A stretch of 64,000 bases of DNA from JABDIP01 sp965237625 (GTDB taxonomy: Bacteria > Pseudomonadota > Alphaproteobacteria > DSM-16000 > Inquilinaceae), in NCBI GenBank assembly GCA_965237625.1, contig CBDEGD010000026.1, forward strand, positions 1-64,000, given 5' to 3'. The notes beneath the pieces were generated by a model. That model did no database searches. It was given only the letters and a program-made list of their open reading frames with translations, and was not told where the DNA came from. The position numbers and the translations under genes were made by a program. This document shows, piece after piece, positions 53,928-63,969 of the stretch (its first letter is position 1; the number at the start of each line of letters is the position of its first letter).

Positions 53928-54140
53928 ATGAGCGATGGCAATCCGGGCACCGCCGTGAAGGTGGACCCCAAGCTGCTGGAGATTCTGGTCTGCCCGCTGA
54001 CCAAGGGCCCGCTGCGCTATGATTCCAAGGCCCAGGAGCTGATCAGCGATCAGGCCCGGCTGGCCTATCCGATCCGCGACGGCATCCCGATCATGCTGGT
54101 CGACGAGGCCCGGCCGCTCGACGCCGATGCGGAGCGCTAG
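53928..54140 (+). CDS. Trm112 family protein
   Basis: The 70-residue protein has the Trm112/YcaR pattern: LLEILVCPLTKGPLRYD near 16, LISDQARLAYPIRDGIPIML near 40, ending in an acidic tail. Only one Cys is present, so it would not bind zinc in the usual four-Cys manner; many bacterial members are like this. In other organisms Trm112 stabilises methyltransferases, but the partner here is unknown. It sits 2 bases before the DUF971 gene and is probably co-transcribed. Confidence 0.85.
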   Translation: MSDGNPGTAVKVDPKLLEILVCPLTKGPLRYDSKAQELISDQARLAYPIRDGIPIMLVDEARPLDADAER

Positions 54141-54142
54141 CC

Positions 54143-54529
54143 ATGGCCGCCACTTCCACGGATGGACCCGGCACCGAGCATTGGCCGGTCGAAATCCGGC
54201 TGAAGACCGCCGAGAAGCGGCTGGAGGTCGATTTCGACGATGGCGCTCGGTTTTCCTACCCGGCGGAACTGCTGCGGGTCGAGAGCCCCTCGGCGGAAGT
54301 CCAGGGGCATGGACCAAGCCAGAAGCAGACCATCGGCGGCAAGCGCGATGTCGGCATCGTCCGGCTGGAACCGGTCGGCAATTACGCAGTGCGCATCGTT
54401 TTCGATGACGGCCATTCCACCGGCCTGTTTTCCTGGCAATACCTGTACTCGGTCGGCCGTGACCAGGACTCGATCTGGGAGGCCTATCTGAGTGCGCTGG
54501 CGGCGCGTGGACTGAGGCGCGAGCCGTGA
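54143..54529 (+). CDS. DUF971 (gamma-butyrobetaine hydroxylase-like N-terminal) protein
   Basis: The 128-residue protein reads WPVEIRLKTAEKRLEVDFDD, YPAELLRVESPSAEVQGHG, VGIVRLEPVGNYAVRIVFDDGHSTGLFSW and YLYSVGRDQDSIW: the complete DUF971 fold, also found as the N-terminal domain of gamma-butyrobetaine hydroxylases. The free-standing form is linked to iron-sulfur cluster biology in some reports, but its function is unsettled. Between the Trm112-like and cyclase genes, with 1-2 base gaps. Confidence 0.88.
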   Translation: MAATSTDGPGTEHWPVEIRLKTAEKRLEVDFDDGARFSYPAELLRVESPSAEVQGHGPSQKQTIGGKRDVGIVRLEPVGNYAVRIVFDDGHSTGLFSWQYLYSVGRDQDSIWEAYLSALAARGLRREP

Positions 54530-54530
54530 G

Positions 54531-55775
54531 ATGAGCCTCGACCCCGCCCCGGTTCGCGACTGGCTGTTGGCCCAGGCCCTGCTCGCGGCGCCGGTCGAAT
54601 CCCTGCTGGAGGGCTGCGCCGAGCGGATCGTGGAGATCGGCATTCCGCTGCTGCGCGGCCATATCTCCGCCACCACCCTGCACCCGCAATTCGCCTCGGT
54701 CGGCTACACGTGGCGCCGCGATCCAGGGATTGAGGAAGCCGAGCGATACCAGCACGAGACCCAGAATCTGCCACGCTGGCAGGTGAGCCCGCTGCAGCCG
54801 ATCGTCCGCGGCGAAGTACCTCAGGTGCGCCACCGGCTCGATGATGGCGCCGATGTGAAGACCTATCCGGTGCTGGGTGAATTCCGCGCCATGGGCGGCA
54901 CCGATTACCTCGCCCTTGGATCGATCTTCGGGACCGGCGGGGTGCCGCCAAGCGAAGTGAAAACCGGCATGCTGACATCCTGGGTGACCGACCGGCCGGG
55001 CGGATTCACCGAGGCAGATTTGGCCGCGCTGGAGCGCGTTCAGCCGGCCCTGGCAAGCGCCACCCGGACGGCGCTCAACATGGAGATCGCCGAGACCGTC
55101 ATGGCTACCTATCTGGGTCCGGACGCCGGCGCCCGAGTGCTGGACGGGGAGGTTCGGCGAGGCCATATGCAGGTCATCAGCTCAGCCATCCTGTTCGCCG
55201 ATCTGCGCGGATTCACGGTCCTGTCGGACACGATGGACCGGGCAGAGCTGGTGCCGATGCTGAACGACTATCTGGCGGCGATGGCCGATCCGGTCGATTC
55301 CCAGGGCGGCCAGGTGCTGAAGTTCCTCGGCGACGGCATGCTGGCGATCTTTGCGCTGGAGTCGGCGGAGTCGGCGGATGCGGGGAAAGCCTGCGACCGC
55401 GCCATGGCCGCCGCCGGCCAGGCACTCGACGCCGCCGCCGCGCTGAACGCGGAACGGGCCGCCGCCGGCCAGCCGGTCATGTCCCTGGACATCGCCCTGC
55501 ATTTGGGCGACGTGCTGTACGGCAATGTGGGTTCCGAGCAGCGGCTGGATTTCACCGTGATCGGCCCGGCGGTAAACGCCGCCAGCCGCATCGAGGCGCT
55601 GTGCGGCGATCTGGATTGCCCGCTGCTGATCTCCGGCGCCTTCGTGACCGCGGCCGGAACCGGCGCCGGCTTCCGCTCGCTCGGCCGCCACACCCTGCGC
55701 GGCATTCGCGAACCGGAAGAACTGTTCACGGCGGACGCGGCGACGCCTGGCGGCGTTCGGAGCATGCGGTATTAG
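54531..55775 (+). CDS. Class III adenylate/guanylate cyclase
   Basis: The 414-residue cytoplasmic protein has a C-terminal catalytic domain (about 215-400): ILFADLRGFTVLSD (first metal Asp), KFLGDGMLAIF (second Asp), HLGDVLYGNVGSEQRLDFTVIGPAVNAASRIE and the RSLGRHTLRGI end. The Asp before FTVIG is the usual ATP-specifying residue, so adenylate cyclase is likelier. The N-terminal 200 residues contain a GAF-like region (PVLGEFRAMGGTDYLALGSIF). It begins 1 base after the DUF971 stop, so it is part of that operon. Confidence 0.88.
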   Translation: MSLDPAPVRDWLLAQALLAAPVESLLEGCAERIVEIGIPLLRGHISATTLHPQFASVGYTWRRDPGIEEAERYQHETQNLPRWQVSPLQPIVRGEVPQVRHRLDDGADVKTYPVLGEFRAMGGTDYLALGSIFGTGGVPPSEVKTGMLTSWVTDRPGGFTEADLAALERVQPALASATRTALNMEIAETVMATYLGPDAGARVLDGEVRRGHMQVISSAILFADLRGFTVLSDTMDRAELVPMLNDYLAAMADPVDSQGGQVLKFLGDGMLAIFALESAESADAGKACDRAMAAAGQALDAAAALNAERAAAGQPVMSLDIALHLGDVLYGNVGSEQRLDFTVIGPAVNAASRIEALCGDLDCPLLISGAFVTAAGTGAGFRSLGRHTLRGIREPEELFTADAATPGGVRSMRY

Positions 55776-55864
55776 AGGCGACCTTCCGCCGGCCGATGCG
55801 CGATCTGAATACGATGCTCCCCGATCGGCGCTTGCAGGAACCGAGGGCTCCGCAACCGGAATTT

Positions 55865-56326
55865 CTAGATCAGTAGCGCACATAGCTCCGGCAGCTCTGC
55901 TGAGAGCTGTTTTTCTTCGTCACACGACAGCTCAAGATAGGCGTCCGATTCATGGGCAATCGATACAAGCCATGGCGATCCGTCTTGCCGAAGTAGGCAT
56001 AGGTCTTCCGGCAAATCCGGGTGTCGCCATTGAAATAGCCGGCTCGCGGATCTGGTCAGGATCTCCGAGGATCCGGGCCGAAATTTATACTGAAAGACAG
56101 TCGCCTGGTGGCCCAGCAACTGTGTTCCGGGCCAACCAGATGATTGCTTTTCGGAGATCAGAAACGTCGACAAACGCTCTTGAACGTCCTCGCCCGGCGG
56201 TGACAGCGGCTCTGCGGATCGTCTGACAAGTAAGAATGAAGGGCACGTCTTCGCCGCATGATCCAAAAGCATGCGATAGAGCCGCCCTTGCGGCTCGGAC
56301 CGAAATTCAATTGCTTTCCTATGCAC
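55865..56326 (-). CDS. Hypothetical protein
   Basis: The 153-residue product (MHRKAIEFRSEPQGRLYRML) has no signal peptide, membrane segment or recognised domain. Features include KTCPSFLLVRR, LGHQATVFQYKFRPGS, LCLLRQDGSPWLVSIAHESDAYLELS and a C-terminal EELCALLI-type end. The even codon pattern and the lack of an equally good frame on the other strand support it as real. Convergent with the cyclase gene and about 110 bases from the MarC gene's end. Confidence 0.5.
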   Translation of the reverse strand: MHRKAIEFRSEPQGRLYRMLLDHAAKTCPSFLLVRRSAEPLSPPGEDVQERLSTFLISEKQSSGWPGTQLLGHQATVFQYKFRPGSSEILTRSASRLFQWRHPDLPEDLCLLRQDGSPWLVSIAHESDAYLELSCDEEKQLSAELPELCALLI

Positions 56327-56435
56327 TCAAAACCTCATTCCCGTTGTTCCATCACCGGAGTTTGCAGGCCGGAAATTCGAATTGTCTGGATGACCGCTCG
56401 GCCGCTTCAGCCTGCCGGTCATGCGATCCTCAAAT

Positions 56436-57071
56436 TCAGCGAGGGACGAGGATTTCGCTGGCGACGATGCCGTCGAGGACGAACTGGCAGGCCAGCGCCG
56501 CCAGCAGGACGCCCAGCACCCGGTTCAGCACATTGGTGCCGGTCACCCCGAATATCCGGCTGACCACCGAGGCGAACAGCAGGATCACCAGGGTCACGGC
56601 CAGCACCGCCACCAGGACGCCGAGCACGACCGCCTGTTCCGTAGTGTTGCCGTTGGTCTGTCCCAGCAGCAGCAGGGTCGAGGTGATGGCGCCGGGCCCG
56701 GCGATCAGCGGGATCGCCAGAGGAAAGACCGAGATGTCGTCGCGATGCCCGGCCTCGTCGAATTCCGGCTCGGTCATCGCCCGGATGCCCGAGGGGCGGG
56801 CGAACACCATGTCGATGGCCAGCAGCAACAGCAGGATACCGCCGGCGATCCGCAGCGCCGCGAAGCTGATGCCCAGCGAGCGCATCAGCAATTCGCCTCC
56901 GAAGGCGAAGACCAGCAGGATCGCGGCCGCGATGGCCGTACCCTTCAAGGCCATCTGGCGCCGATGGTTGGGGGCGGAGGTCCGCGTCAGCCCGGCGAAG
57001 ATGGCGCCGACGCCGATCGGATCGATGGTGACCAGGAAGGCGATCGCCGCCTTGATCGCCAGCTCGGTCAA
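56436..57071 (-). CDS. MarC family integral membrane protein
   Basis: The 211-residue protein has six predicted helices and the MarC signatures FLVTIDPIGVGAIFAGLT near 12, SVFPLAIPLIAGPGAITSTLLL near 110, and LNRVLGVLLAALACQFVLDGI near 183. MarC proteins were once tied to multiple antibiotic resistance, but this was not upheld; the function is unknown. It overlaps the upstream HAD gene by 4 bases (57068-57071), so the two are coupled. Confidence 0.88.
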   Translation of the reverse strand: MTELAIKAAIAFLVTIDPIGVGAIFAGLTRTSAPNHRRQMALKGTAIAAAILLVFAFGGELLMRSLGISFAALRIAGGILLLLLAIDMVFARPSGIRAMTEPEFDEAGHRDDISVFPLAIPLIAGPGAITSTLLLLGQTNGNTTEQAVVLGVLVAVLAVTLVILLFASVVSRIFGVTGTNVLNRVLGVLLAALACQFVLDGIVASEILVPR

Positions 57072-57793
57072 GAATCGTCCGCCAGATCGCGCAACAGGGC
57101 GGGCAGTTCCAGGATGCTGTCCAGGGTGCGATAGCTGTTGGCGGCGGATAGCGGGTCGGCCAGCGGATCGGCCAGCGGATCGGGAACCTCATGGGCCCAG
57201 GTCACGTGATAGGGGATGTGGACCGCCCGACCGCCGATCTGCAGCACCGGCAGGATGTCGGATTTCACCGAATTACCGACCATCAGGAAGCTCTCCGGCG
57301 CGATCTCATGGGCCTGGAGTATCCGGCGATAGCTGGCCGGGTCCTTCTCCGACACGATCTCGATCTTCCAAAACCCATCCGCCAGCCCGGAGCGGGCGAT
57401 CTTACTCTCCTGGTCGAACAGGTCGCCCTTGGTGATCACCATGATCCGGTATTTCTGACGCAGGGAGTCGATGATATCCGGAACCCCGTTGAGCAATTCC
57501 ACCGGGTGGTCCAGCATCCCCTTGCCATGATCGATCAGGGTCTGGACATCGGCGGCGGTGACCCGGCCTCCGGATATCTCGATCGCCGTTTCGATCATCG
57601 ACAGGGTGAAGCCCTTGATGCCGTAACCGAACAAAGCGAGGTTGCGGATCTCGGTGGCGTAGAGCGAGGCGTCGATATCCGCCTCGGCCACATAGGGCCG
57701 CAGCAGATCGCGGAACTTCTCCTGGGTGACGGAGAAGAGCGTCTCGTTGTGCCAGAGGGTGTCGTCACCGTCGAACGCGATGATGTCGAGCAT
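57068..57793 (-). CDS. HAD superfamily hydrolase
   Basis: The 241-residue protein has HAD motif I FDGDDTLWHNE (nucleophile Asp near 8 and DxD), motif II VITKGD near 118, the motif III Lys region near 145, and motif IV MVGNSVKSDILP near 178. An alpha-helical cap (about 20-100) makes it a type I phosphatase of the YjjG/FCP-like group. Near the C-terminus a 12-bp tandem repeat (57151-57186) encodes DPLADPLADPLS. The start MLDIIAFDGD (57793) is clear from motif I. Followed by marC. Confidence 0.85.
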   Translation of the reverse strand: MLDIIAFDGDDTLWHNETLFSVTQEKFRDLLRPYVAEADIDASLYATEIRNLALFGYGIKGFTLSMIETAIEISGGRVTAADVQTLIDHGKGMLDHPVELLNGVPDIIDSLRQKYRIMVITKGDLFDQESKIARSGLADGFWKIEIVSEKDPASYRRILQAHEIAPESFLMVGNSVKSDILPVLQIGGRAVHIPYHVTWAHEVPDPLADPLADPLSAANSYRTLDSILELPALLRDLADDS

Positions 57794-57906
57794 GAGGCCC
57801 CCCGATTCGGCCCAGTTACCGACGCCGACACCATACGCCGTCGACTGCGGATTGCCAGGGTCGGGACGAAACCGGGGAGGGTGGGTGCGTCGCCCGGCCA
57901 GCCCTG

Positions 57907-58025
57907 CCCTCACCCGCTCGACGACGCTCGCCGCCCTTTCCCAGAGGGGGAGGGTTTTGAGAACGGCCCTACTTGACCCTCTCCCTCTGGGAGAGGGTGG
58001 TGAGCGTCAGCGAGCCGGGTGAGGG
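57907..58025. repeat. Palindromic intergenic repeat, family B copy 3
   Basis: Opens CCCTCACCCGCTCGACGACG, contains CCCTCTCCCTCTGGGAGAGGG, closes CAGCGAGCCGGGTGAGGG. It matches the copies at 17274 and 53693 and lies between the divergent HAD and acetoacetyl-CoA synthetase genes, so it cannot act as a terminator for either; it must sit in their promoter region. Confidence 0.75.
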
Positions 58026-58104
58026 CTCGCGCCGCGTTTCGGTTGCGTGTTGCCGGCTGTCGGCTAGGCTGTATCGAAATACTGCGCCATCGAAGGAGCC
58101 TCGA

Positions 58105-60057
<1,953 letters not shown>

Positions 60058-60127
60058 CGGCCAGCGCGGAACCCAGTGAATACAGAAGGGCCCCGACCTG
60101 AATGCCCAACGAGCACCCGGTCGATCG

Positions 60128-60172
60128 CCGGCCTCTCCGGTTGTCCGGCATAGGCCGGTTTCTATTTGTTTT
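60128..60172 (+). terminator. Probable intrinsic terminator after the acetoacetate-CoA ligase gene
   Basis: CCGGCCT (60128-60134) pairs with AGGCCGG (60152-60158), followed by TTTCTATTTGTTTT. The loop contains further CCGG pairs that can extend the fold. The rest of the 217-base gap to the next gene shows nothing recognisable. Confidence 0.55.
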
Positions 60173-60274
60173 CCGTATGCCTAAGATACGTCATTAGACC
60201 GGAGCTTTAGGTCGTCCGTCCATTGGTGATCGTCGGCTGGCCCGGCCCGCTGGAGATAAAAGAAGGCGAATGCG

Positions 60275-61006
60275 ATGAGCGTAGCACATCAAACCGGCGC
60301 TCGAAGCGGGGGGACGGGAGAGATTCTCCTCGCCTACAATTTGGGTGGTCATCACCGACTTAGCACGAAGGCAATTGACGAGGTCCTGGACAGTTTGCCA
60401 AAGGATCTGGCCTGGATGCGCATCTTCCTCAGAGACACGCCGCAGAGCGCCGTCCACAGGGACGTCGCCGATGTCTTTTCGCGGGCCCACTGGAAAAAAG
60501 CCGGGCAGAAGCACCATTTCATGCGGCACAAGACCCAATCCGAGATGGAGGCCTACAACGCCGGCGTCGGTTGGATTAACGAAAATGCATTGCTCGCGGC
60601 GAGGAATCTGAGGAAGCGGGCCAATAGGCCGGGTGGTCCGATCGGCCGGATGCCAACCCCGACACATCAAATCACCGATCCGCTGGGCAACGCATTCCAT
60701 GCGCTTCAGGACTCGTTTGCGGAGGGGCATGTGACGCGGTCTGCGCATTATGTCATCACCAGCATCCACGTCTATGACGATGCCAACCAGGAGGCCCGTG
60801 AGGATTGGAAGGGCCATAGCGCGCTGGACAAGAATTGGGATTCGCCATTGGGCGCGGCCGCGGTCGCCGGGTGTCAGGTGCTGACGAGGAACGTCATCGA
60901 GGCTTCTTTGGAAAAAAGCCCAACGGGGCTCGATACTGTCTGGAACGAGTCCTGGGTCAGATTTAAGTCGAAATTCCTGTTGATGGCGACGACCGCGACG
61001 GCGTGA
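60275..61006 (+). CDS. Phospholipase C/S1-P1 nuclease-fold-like protein
   Basis: The 243-residue protein is all-helical in appearance, with LGNAFHALQDSFAEGHVTR near residues 128-146: the H-x3-D-x3-x2-H spacing is that of zinc-dependent phospholipases C and related 'HALQDSFSPGH' proteins, where these residues bind the zinc cluster. QKHHFMRH (near 76) and VYDDANQEAREDWKGHSALD (near 170) add further His and Asp. There is no signal peptide, so it is either cytoplasmic or exported by a specialised route. It lies 114 bases before an LRAT-type gene on the same strand. Enzyme activity is inferred only. Confidence 0.55.
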   Translation: MSVAHQTGARSGGTGEILLAYNLGGHHRLSTKAIDEVLDSLPKDLAWMRIFLRDTPQSAVHRDVADVFSRAHWKKAGQKHHFMRHKTQSEMEAYNAGVGWINENALLAARNLRKRANRPGGPIGRMPTPTHQITDPLGNAFHALQDSFAEGHVTRSAHYVITSIHVYDDANQEAREDWKGHSALDKNWDSPLGAAAVAGCQVLTRNVIEASLEKSPTGLDTVWNESWVRFKSKFLLMATTATA

Positions 61007-61120
61007 CGGCCCGGCATATTTGGTGACATGCGCGTATCGCGGTTGCGGAATGGCGGGATCGCGATGGGTGTTCGGTTGGCGGTATTGCGGATTTGACCGG
61101 CGCGGGTTGCGGACCCATCT

Positions 61121-61552
61121 ATGTTTATGCCGCGCATGAACCACCGAAGGGCGCTGAGGATGGATTACCGTCAAATCTCATTGCCGCCGGGCACCGTGAT
61201 CGGCGTCCGCTTCGGGCTGATTGAGCATGTGGGAATTGTCACCGACGGGACCATCGGCGGCATGCCGGCGGTGATCTCGAATTCGCGGGCCCATGGCGGC
61301 GTGCGCGAAGAACCGTTGTCCAGATTCGCGGATGGGCGGCCCTTTCGCGTCCACAAGAAGATGAGCGATCTGCCGAAGCACGAGGTCACCGAGCGCGCCC
61401 GGCGCATGATCGGCCGGCGCTACGACGTCGTGCGTTTCAATTGCGAGCATTTCGTGCGCCTGGCGCACGGCCAAAAACCGCGCAGCCCGCAGCTCCACAC
61501 CGTATTGGCCCTGGCGGCCGGTGCCCTCGCCGTCTGGCGGTTGGCGCGATAA
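61121..61552 (+). CDS. LRAT-domain (permuted NlpC/P60) acyltransferase-like protein
   Basis: The product, 143 residues from ATG 61121 (130 from ATG 61160, MDYRQISLPPGTV), has the permuted papain fold: LPPGTVIGVRFGLIEHVGIV (catalytic His), a second His in NSRAHGGVREEPL, and NCEHFVRLAHG with the catalytic Cys in the N-C-E-H-F motif diagnostic of LRAT/HRASLS proteins. A C-terminal hydrophobic segment (VLALAAGALAVW) could anchor it, as in mammalian PLAAT enzymes. Expected chemistry is acyl transfer from or hydrolysis of phospholipids. Start codon uncertain because no clear ribosome binding site is seen. Confidence 0.75.
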   Translation: MFMPRMNHRRALRMDYRQISLPPGTVIGVRFGLIEHVGIVTDGTIGGMPAVISNSRAHGGVREEPLSRFADGRPFRVHKKMSDLPKHEVTERARRMIGRRYDVVRFNCEHFVRLAHGQKPRSPQLHTVLALAAGALAVWRLAR

Positions 61553-61650
61553 GGCTCGATTTGCCCGCCGTTTGTCGCCAGACAATTCGACCCTTACCGC
61601 CCATCGGTGCTGCTGGTACTCTCGCCGGCCGAACACTGGGGATTTGAGCC

Positions 61651-62832
61651 ATGGATAATCGCGTGGTCACGCCGGATCTGATGCAGGCGCTGCGGCCGGC
61701 CATTTCCGGCCTGCCGGAAAGCGGCATCGTCGAGGTGGTGAATTACGGCCGCGAGAAGCCGGACCTGCTGCAGCTATGGATCGGCGAAGGCGATTTGCCG
61801 ACACCCGGTTTCATCGGCGAAGCGGCGTATAAGGCGCTGCTGGAGGGCCAGACTTTCTACACCTGGCAGCGCGGCATCCCGCCCTTGCGCCGGGAGATCG
61901 CGAACTATTTGAACCGGTCCTACGGCACGAATGTCGATGCCGAGCGGATCTTCGTCACCGTCGGCGGCATGGGCGCGATCATCATCGCTTTGCAGGCGAT
62001 CATCGATGCCGGCGACGAAGTGGCGATGCTCTCGCCGGTCTGGCCGAACATCTTCGAAGCCGTCCAAGTGGTCGGCGGCGTGGCGCGGCCGGTTCCGATG
62101 TCGCTGACCGACTCCGGATGGACGTTTGACCTGCAAAAGCTATTCGACGCGTGCGGTCCACGGACCAAGGCGATCTTCGTCAACTCCCCGGGCAACCCCA
62201 CCGGCGCCATGCTGAGCCGGGATGACCTTGTCCGGATTCGCGACTTCGCCCGCGAGCGCGGTCTTTGGATCATCGCCGACGAGGTCTATGGCCGGCTGAC
62301 CTATGATGCGGACAATGCGCCGTCCTTCCTGCAGCTCATGGAGCCGGACGAGAAGCTGATCGTCGTCAATACCTTCTCAAAGAACTGGTCGATGACCGGC
62401 TGGCGGATCGGTTGGATCGTGGCGTCGCAACAGCTCGGCCAAGTGTTCGAAAACCTGATTCAGTTCAACACATCCGGCGTCGCGAGTTTCCTGCAATTCG
62501 GGGCGGTGGCGGCAATGCGTGACGGCGACCCGACGGTTGAGGCGCTGCGCAAGCGCTGCCGGATCGGCCGCGATATCGTCTGCGACGCCCTGGCTGCATT
62601 GCCCCGGGTGCGGTTCCACCGCCCGCCTGGCGCCTTTTATGTTTTCTTCTCCGTGGATGGCGAGCCGGACAGCCGTGACCTTGCGATCCGTATGATCGAC
62701 AAGGCCGCGGTCGGCCTTGCCCCCGGCAGCGCCTTCGGCCCGGGCGGTGAGGGCTATCTGCGGCTCTGTTTCGGCGGTTCCCACGAGCTGCTGCGACGCG
62801 CGATGGACCGCCTGGGTCCTGCGCTGACCTAG
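61651..62832 (+). CDS. PLP-dependent aminotransferase class I/II
   Basis: The 393-residue enzyme is a fold-type I aminotransferase: GGMGAIIIALQAI near 107 (cofactor phosphate), VNSPGNPTGAMLS near 175, ADEVYGRLTYD near 209 (Asp to the pyridine N), and NTFSKNWSMTGWRIGW near 241 with the Schiff-base Lys. The C-terminal substrate Arg lies in GYLRLCFGG. It resembles the aspartate/tyrosine/alanine type; the exact amino donor is open. The TAG stop lies inside the left outer arm of the repeat element that follows. Confidence 0.85.
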   Translation: MDNRVVTPDLMQALRPAISGLPESGIVEVVNYGREKPDLLQLWIGEGDLPTPGFIGEAAYKALLEGQTFYTWQRGIPPLRREIANYLNRSYGTNVDAERIFVTVGGMGAIIIALQAIIDAGDEVAMLSPVWPNIFEAVQVVGGVARPVPMSLTDSGWTFDLQKLFDACGPRTKAIFVNSPGNPTGAMLSRDDLVRIRDFARERGLWIIADEVYGRLTYDADNAPSFLQLMEPDEKLIVVNTFSKNWSMTGWRIGWIVASQQLGQVFENLIQFNTSGVASFLQFGAVAAMRDGDPTVEALRKRCRIGRDIVCDALAALPRVRFHRPPGAFYVFFSVDGEPDSRDLAIRMIDKAAVGLAPGSAFGPGGEGYLRLCFGGSHELLRRAMDRLGPALT

Positions 62833-63127
62833 GAGCCTGTCCGAGTAATGCTTGCGGCCATCATCGACCAGGGAGTTTCGGGTGACAGAAGCGGACGCGC
62901 CGGCGATGCTGGATGCATCGTCAAGCGTCCGCGACGCCGCACCCGAAACTCCCTGGTCGACCCAAAGGGCCGCGTTCTCAAGAGCTTGGGACGTCGTCCG
63001 ACGCCGCTCGCGATGCATCCAGCATCGCCACGCACCGCCGTCCTAGCCCAAGCTCTTGAGAACGCGGTGATGGCCACAAGCATTGCTCGGGCAAGCTCCT
63101 AGGAGCCTGCCCGAGCAATGCCTGCGG
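62828..63127. repeat. Interlocked inverted-repeat element with potential kissing loops
   Basis: Outer arms A (62828-62863) and A' (63068-63103) pair over 36 bases with four mismatches. Inside, B (62864-62884) pairs perfectly with B' (62940-62960) and D (62970-62990) with D' (63047-63067), 21 bp each, with no gap between A and B or between D' and A'. The B hairpin has an 8-bp inner stem (62891-62898/62925-62932) and an apical hairpin CGATGC-TGGAT-GCATCG (62904-62920). The D hairpin carries CGATGC-ATCCA-GCATCG (63011-63027). The two five-base loops are complementary. A third, direct copy of the outer arm (63098-63127) adjoins A'. Confidence 0.9.
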
Positions 63128-63930
63128 TCGATCTCGGTTTGCTTGGCCGGATGGCCACCAACGTGATCGCGGTCGGCCGGCGCGGCCGAAAGGCGACGTC
63201 GGTCGGTCATTTCACAGCCTTTCTGTCGGCCGGCAGCAGCGACTATTTCATGAGCTTCGCCGTGCCCCGGCCGCCGCCGGAAGGCGTCGATGCCCGCCCC
63301 GCTGCCGTTTGGGCCGGGTCCCTGTCGCTGCTGGCGGAGCATTTCGCCGCTCAGGAGCGCGCGCTTCGGCTGGAATTCTTCGTCGAGCTGTTCCCCAACC
63401 TCCCGGATGCGCTGACCGCCGCCGAAATCAGCCAGGACAAAAGCGCGCCGGCCATGGCGGCCCTGCCCGCCGTGTTTCGTCCAGCCCGCAAGACCGGATT
63501 GAACATGGCGCTGATCGAGGCCGGGAACGCGGTCGCGGTCGAACGGTTCATGGCGATACAGGGCGATGCGTTCGGCGTGCGAATCGCCTCCGGCCCGACC
63601 GGCTGGCGGCCGATCCTGGAGGCCGGGCTGGCGGATGGCGGCATGATCGCGGCGATTGGCGAGGTCGCCGGCAAGGCGTGCTGCGGCGCGGTGATCATGA
63701 TCGGCGGCGGCGCGGCCGAACTGGCCGGGGTCGGTACCCTGCCCGCCTATCGACGGCACGGCTACGCATCGGATCTGTGCAGCCGGCTACTTGGCGCGTA
63801 TTTCGAGCACACCGGTGCGCCGGCCTGGCTGTCGGCGGACGATGAGATTGCCGAGGGGCTCTATGGCGCACTCGGGTTCAGCAGGATCGGCACTCAACTC
63901 AATTACGGCAAGCGATCCGAGACCGGTTAG
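63118..63930 (+). CDS. GNAT-family N-acetyltransferase
   Basis: The 270-residue protein has an N-terminal region (about 15-120, HFTAFLSAGSSDYFMSFAVP) and a C-terminal GNAT domain: MIAAIGEVAGKACCGAVIMI near 179, AELAGVGTLPAYRRHGYASDLCSRLLGAYF near 200 with the acetyl-CoA pyrophosphate loop R-R-H-G-Y-A, and AEGLYGALGFSRIG near 245. Substrate unknown. The ATG at 63118 lies in the repeat arm 63098-63127, so the first codons derive from the repeat; ATG 63151 (MATNVIAVGRRG) may be the ancestral start. Confidence 0.75.
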   Translation: MPAVDLGLLGRMATNVIAVGRRGRKATSVGHFTAFLSAGSSDYFMSFAVPRPPPEGVDARPAAVWAGSLSLLAEHFAAQERALRLEFFVELFPNLPDALTAAEISQDKSAPAMAALPAVFRPARKTGLNMALIEAGNAVAVERFMAIQGDAFGVRIASGPTGWRPILEAGLADGGMIAAIGEVAGKACCGAVIMIGGGAAELAGVGTLPAYRRHGYASDLCSRLLGAYFEHTGAPAWLSADDEIAEGLYGALGFSRIGTQLNYGKRSETG

Positions 63931-63969
63931 CCGATTGCTGGGTCGGATGGAACCATACCCTCATCCCTG

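Noticed and set aside
57151..57186. 12-bp tandem repeat as a regulatory or phase-variable element
   Set aside because: Three imperfect units in frame within the HAD gene only add DPLA repeats to the protein; the length is a multiple of three, so slippage would not switch the gene off.
62829..63102. Open frames of 60-85 codons on both strands within the repeat (for example one starting at 62848)
   Set aside because: They run through the inverted arms, the reverse frames are near mirror images, and no ribosome binding site or known domain is present. They follow from the repeat structure.
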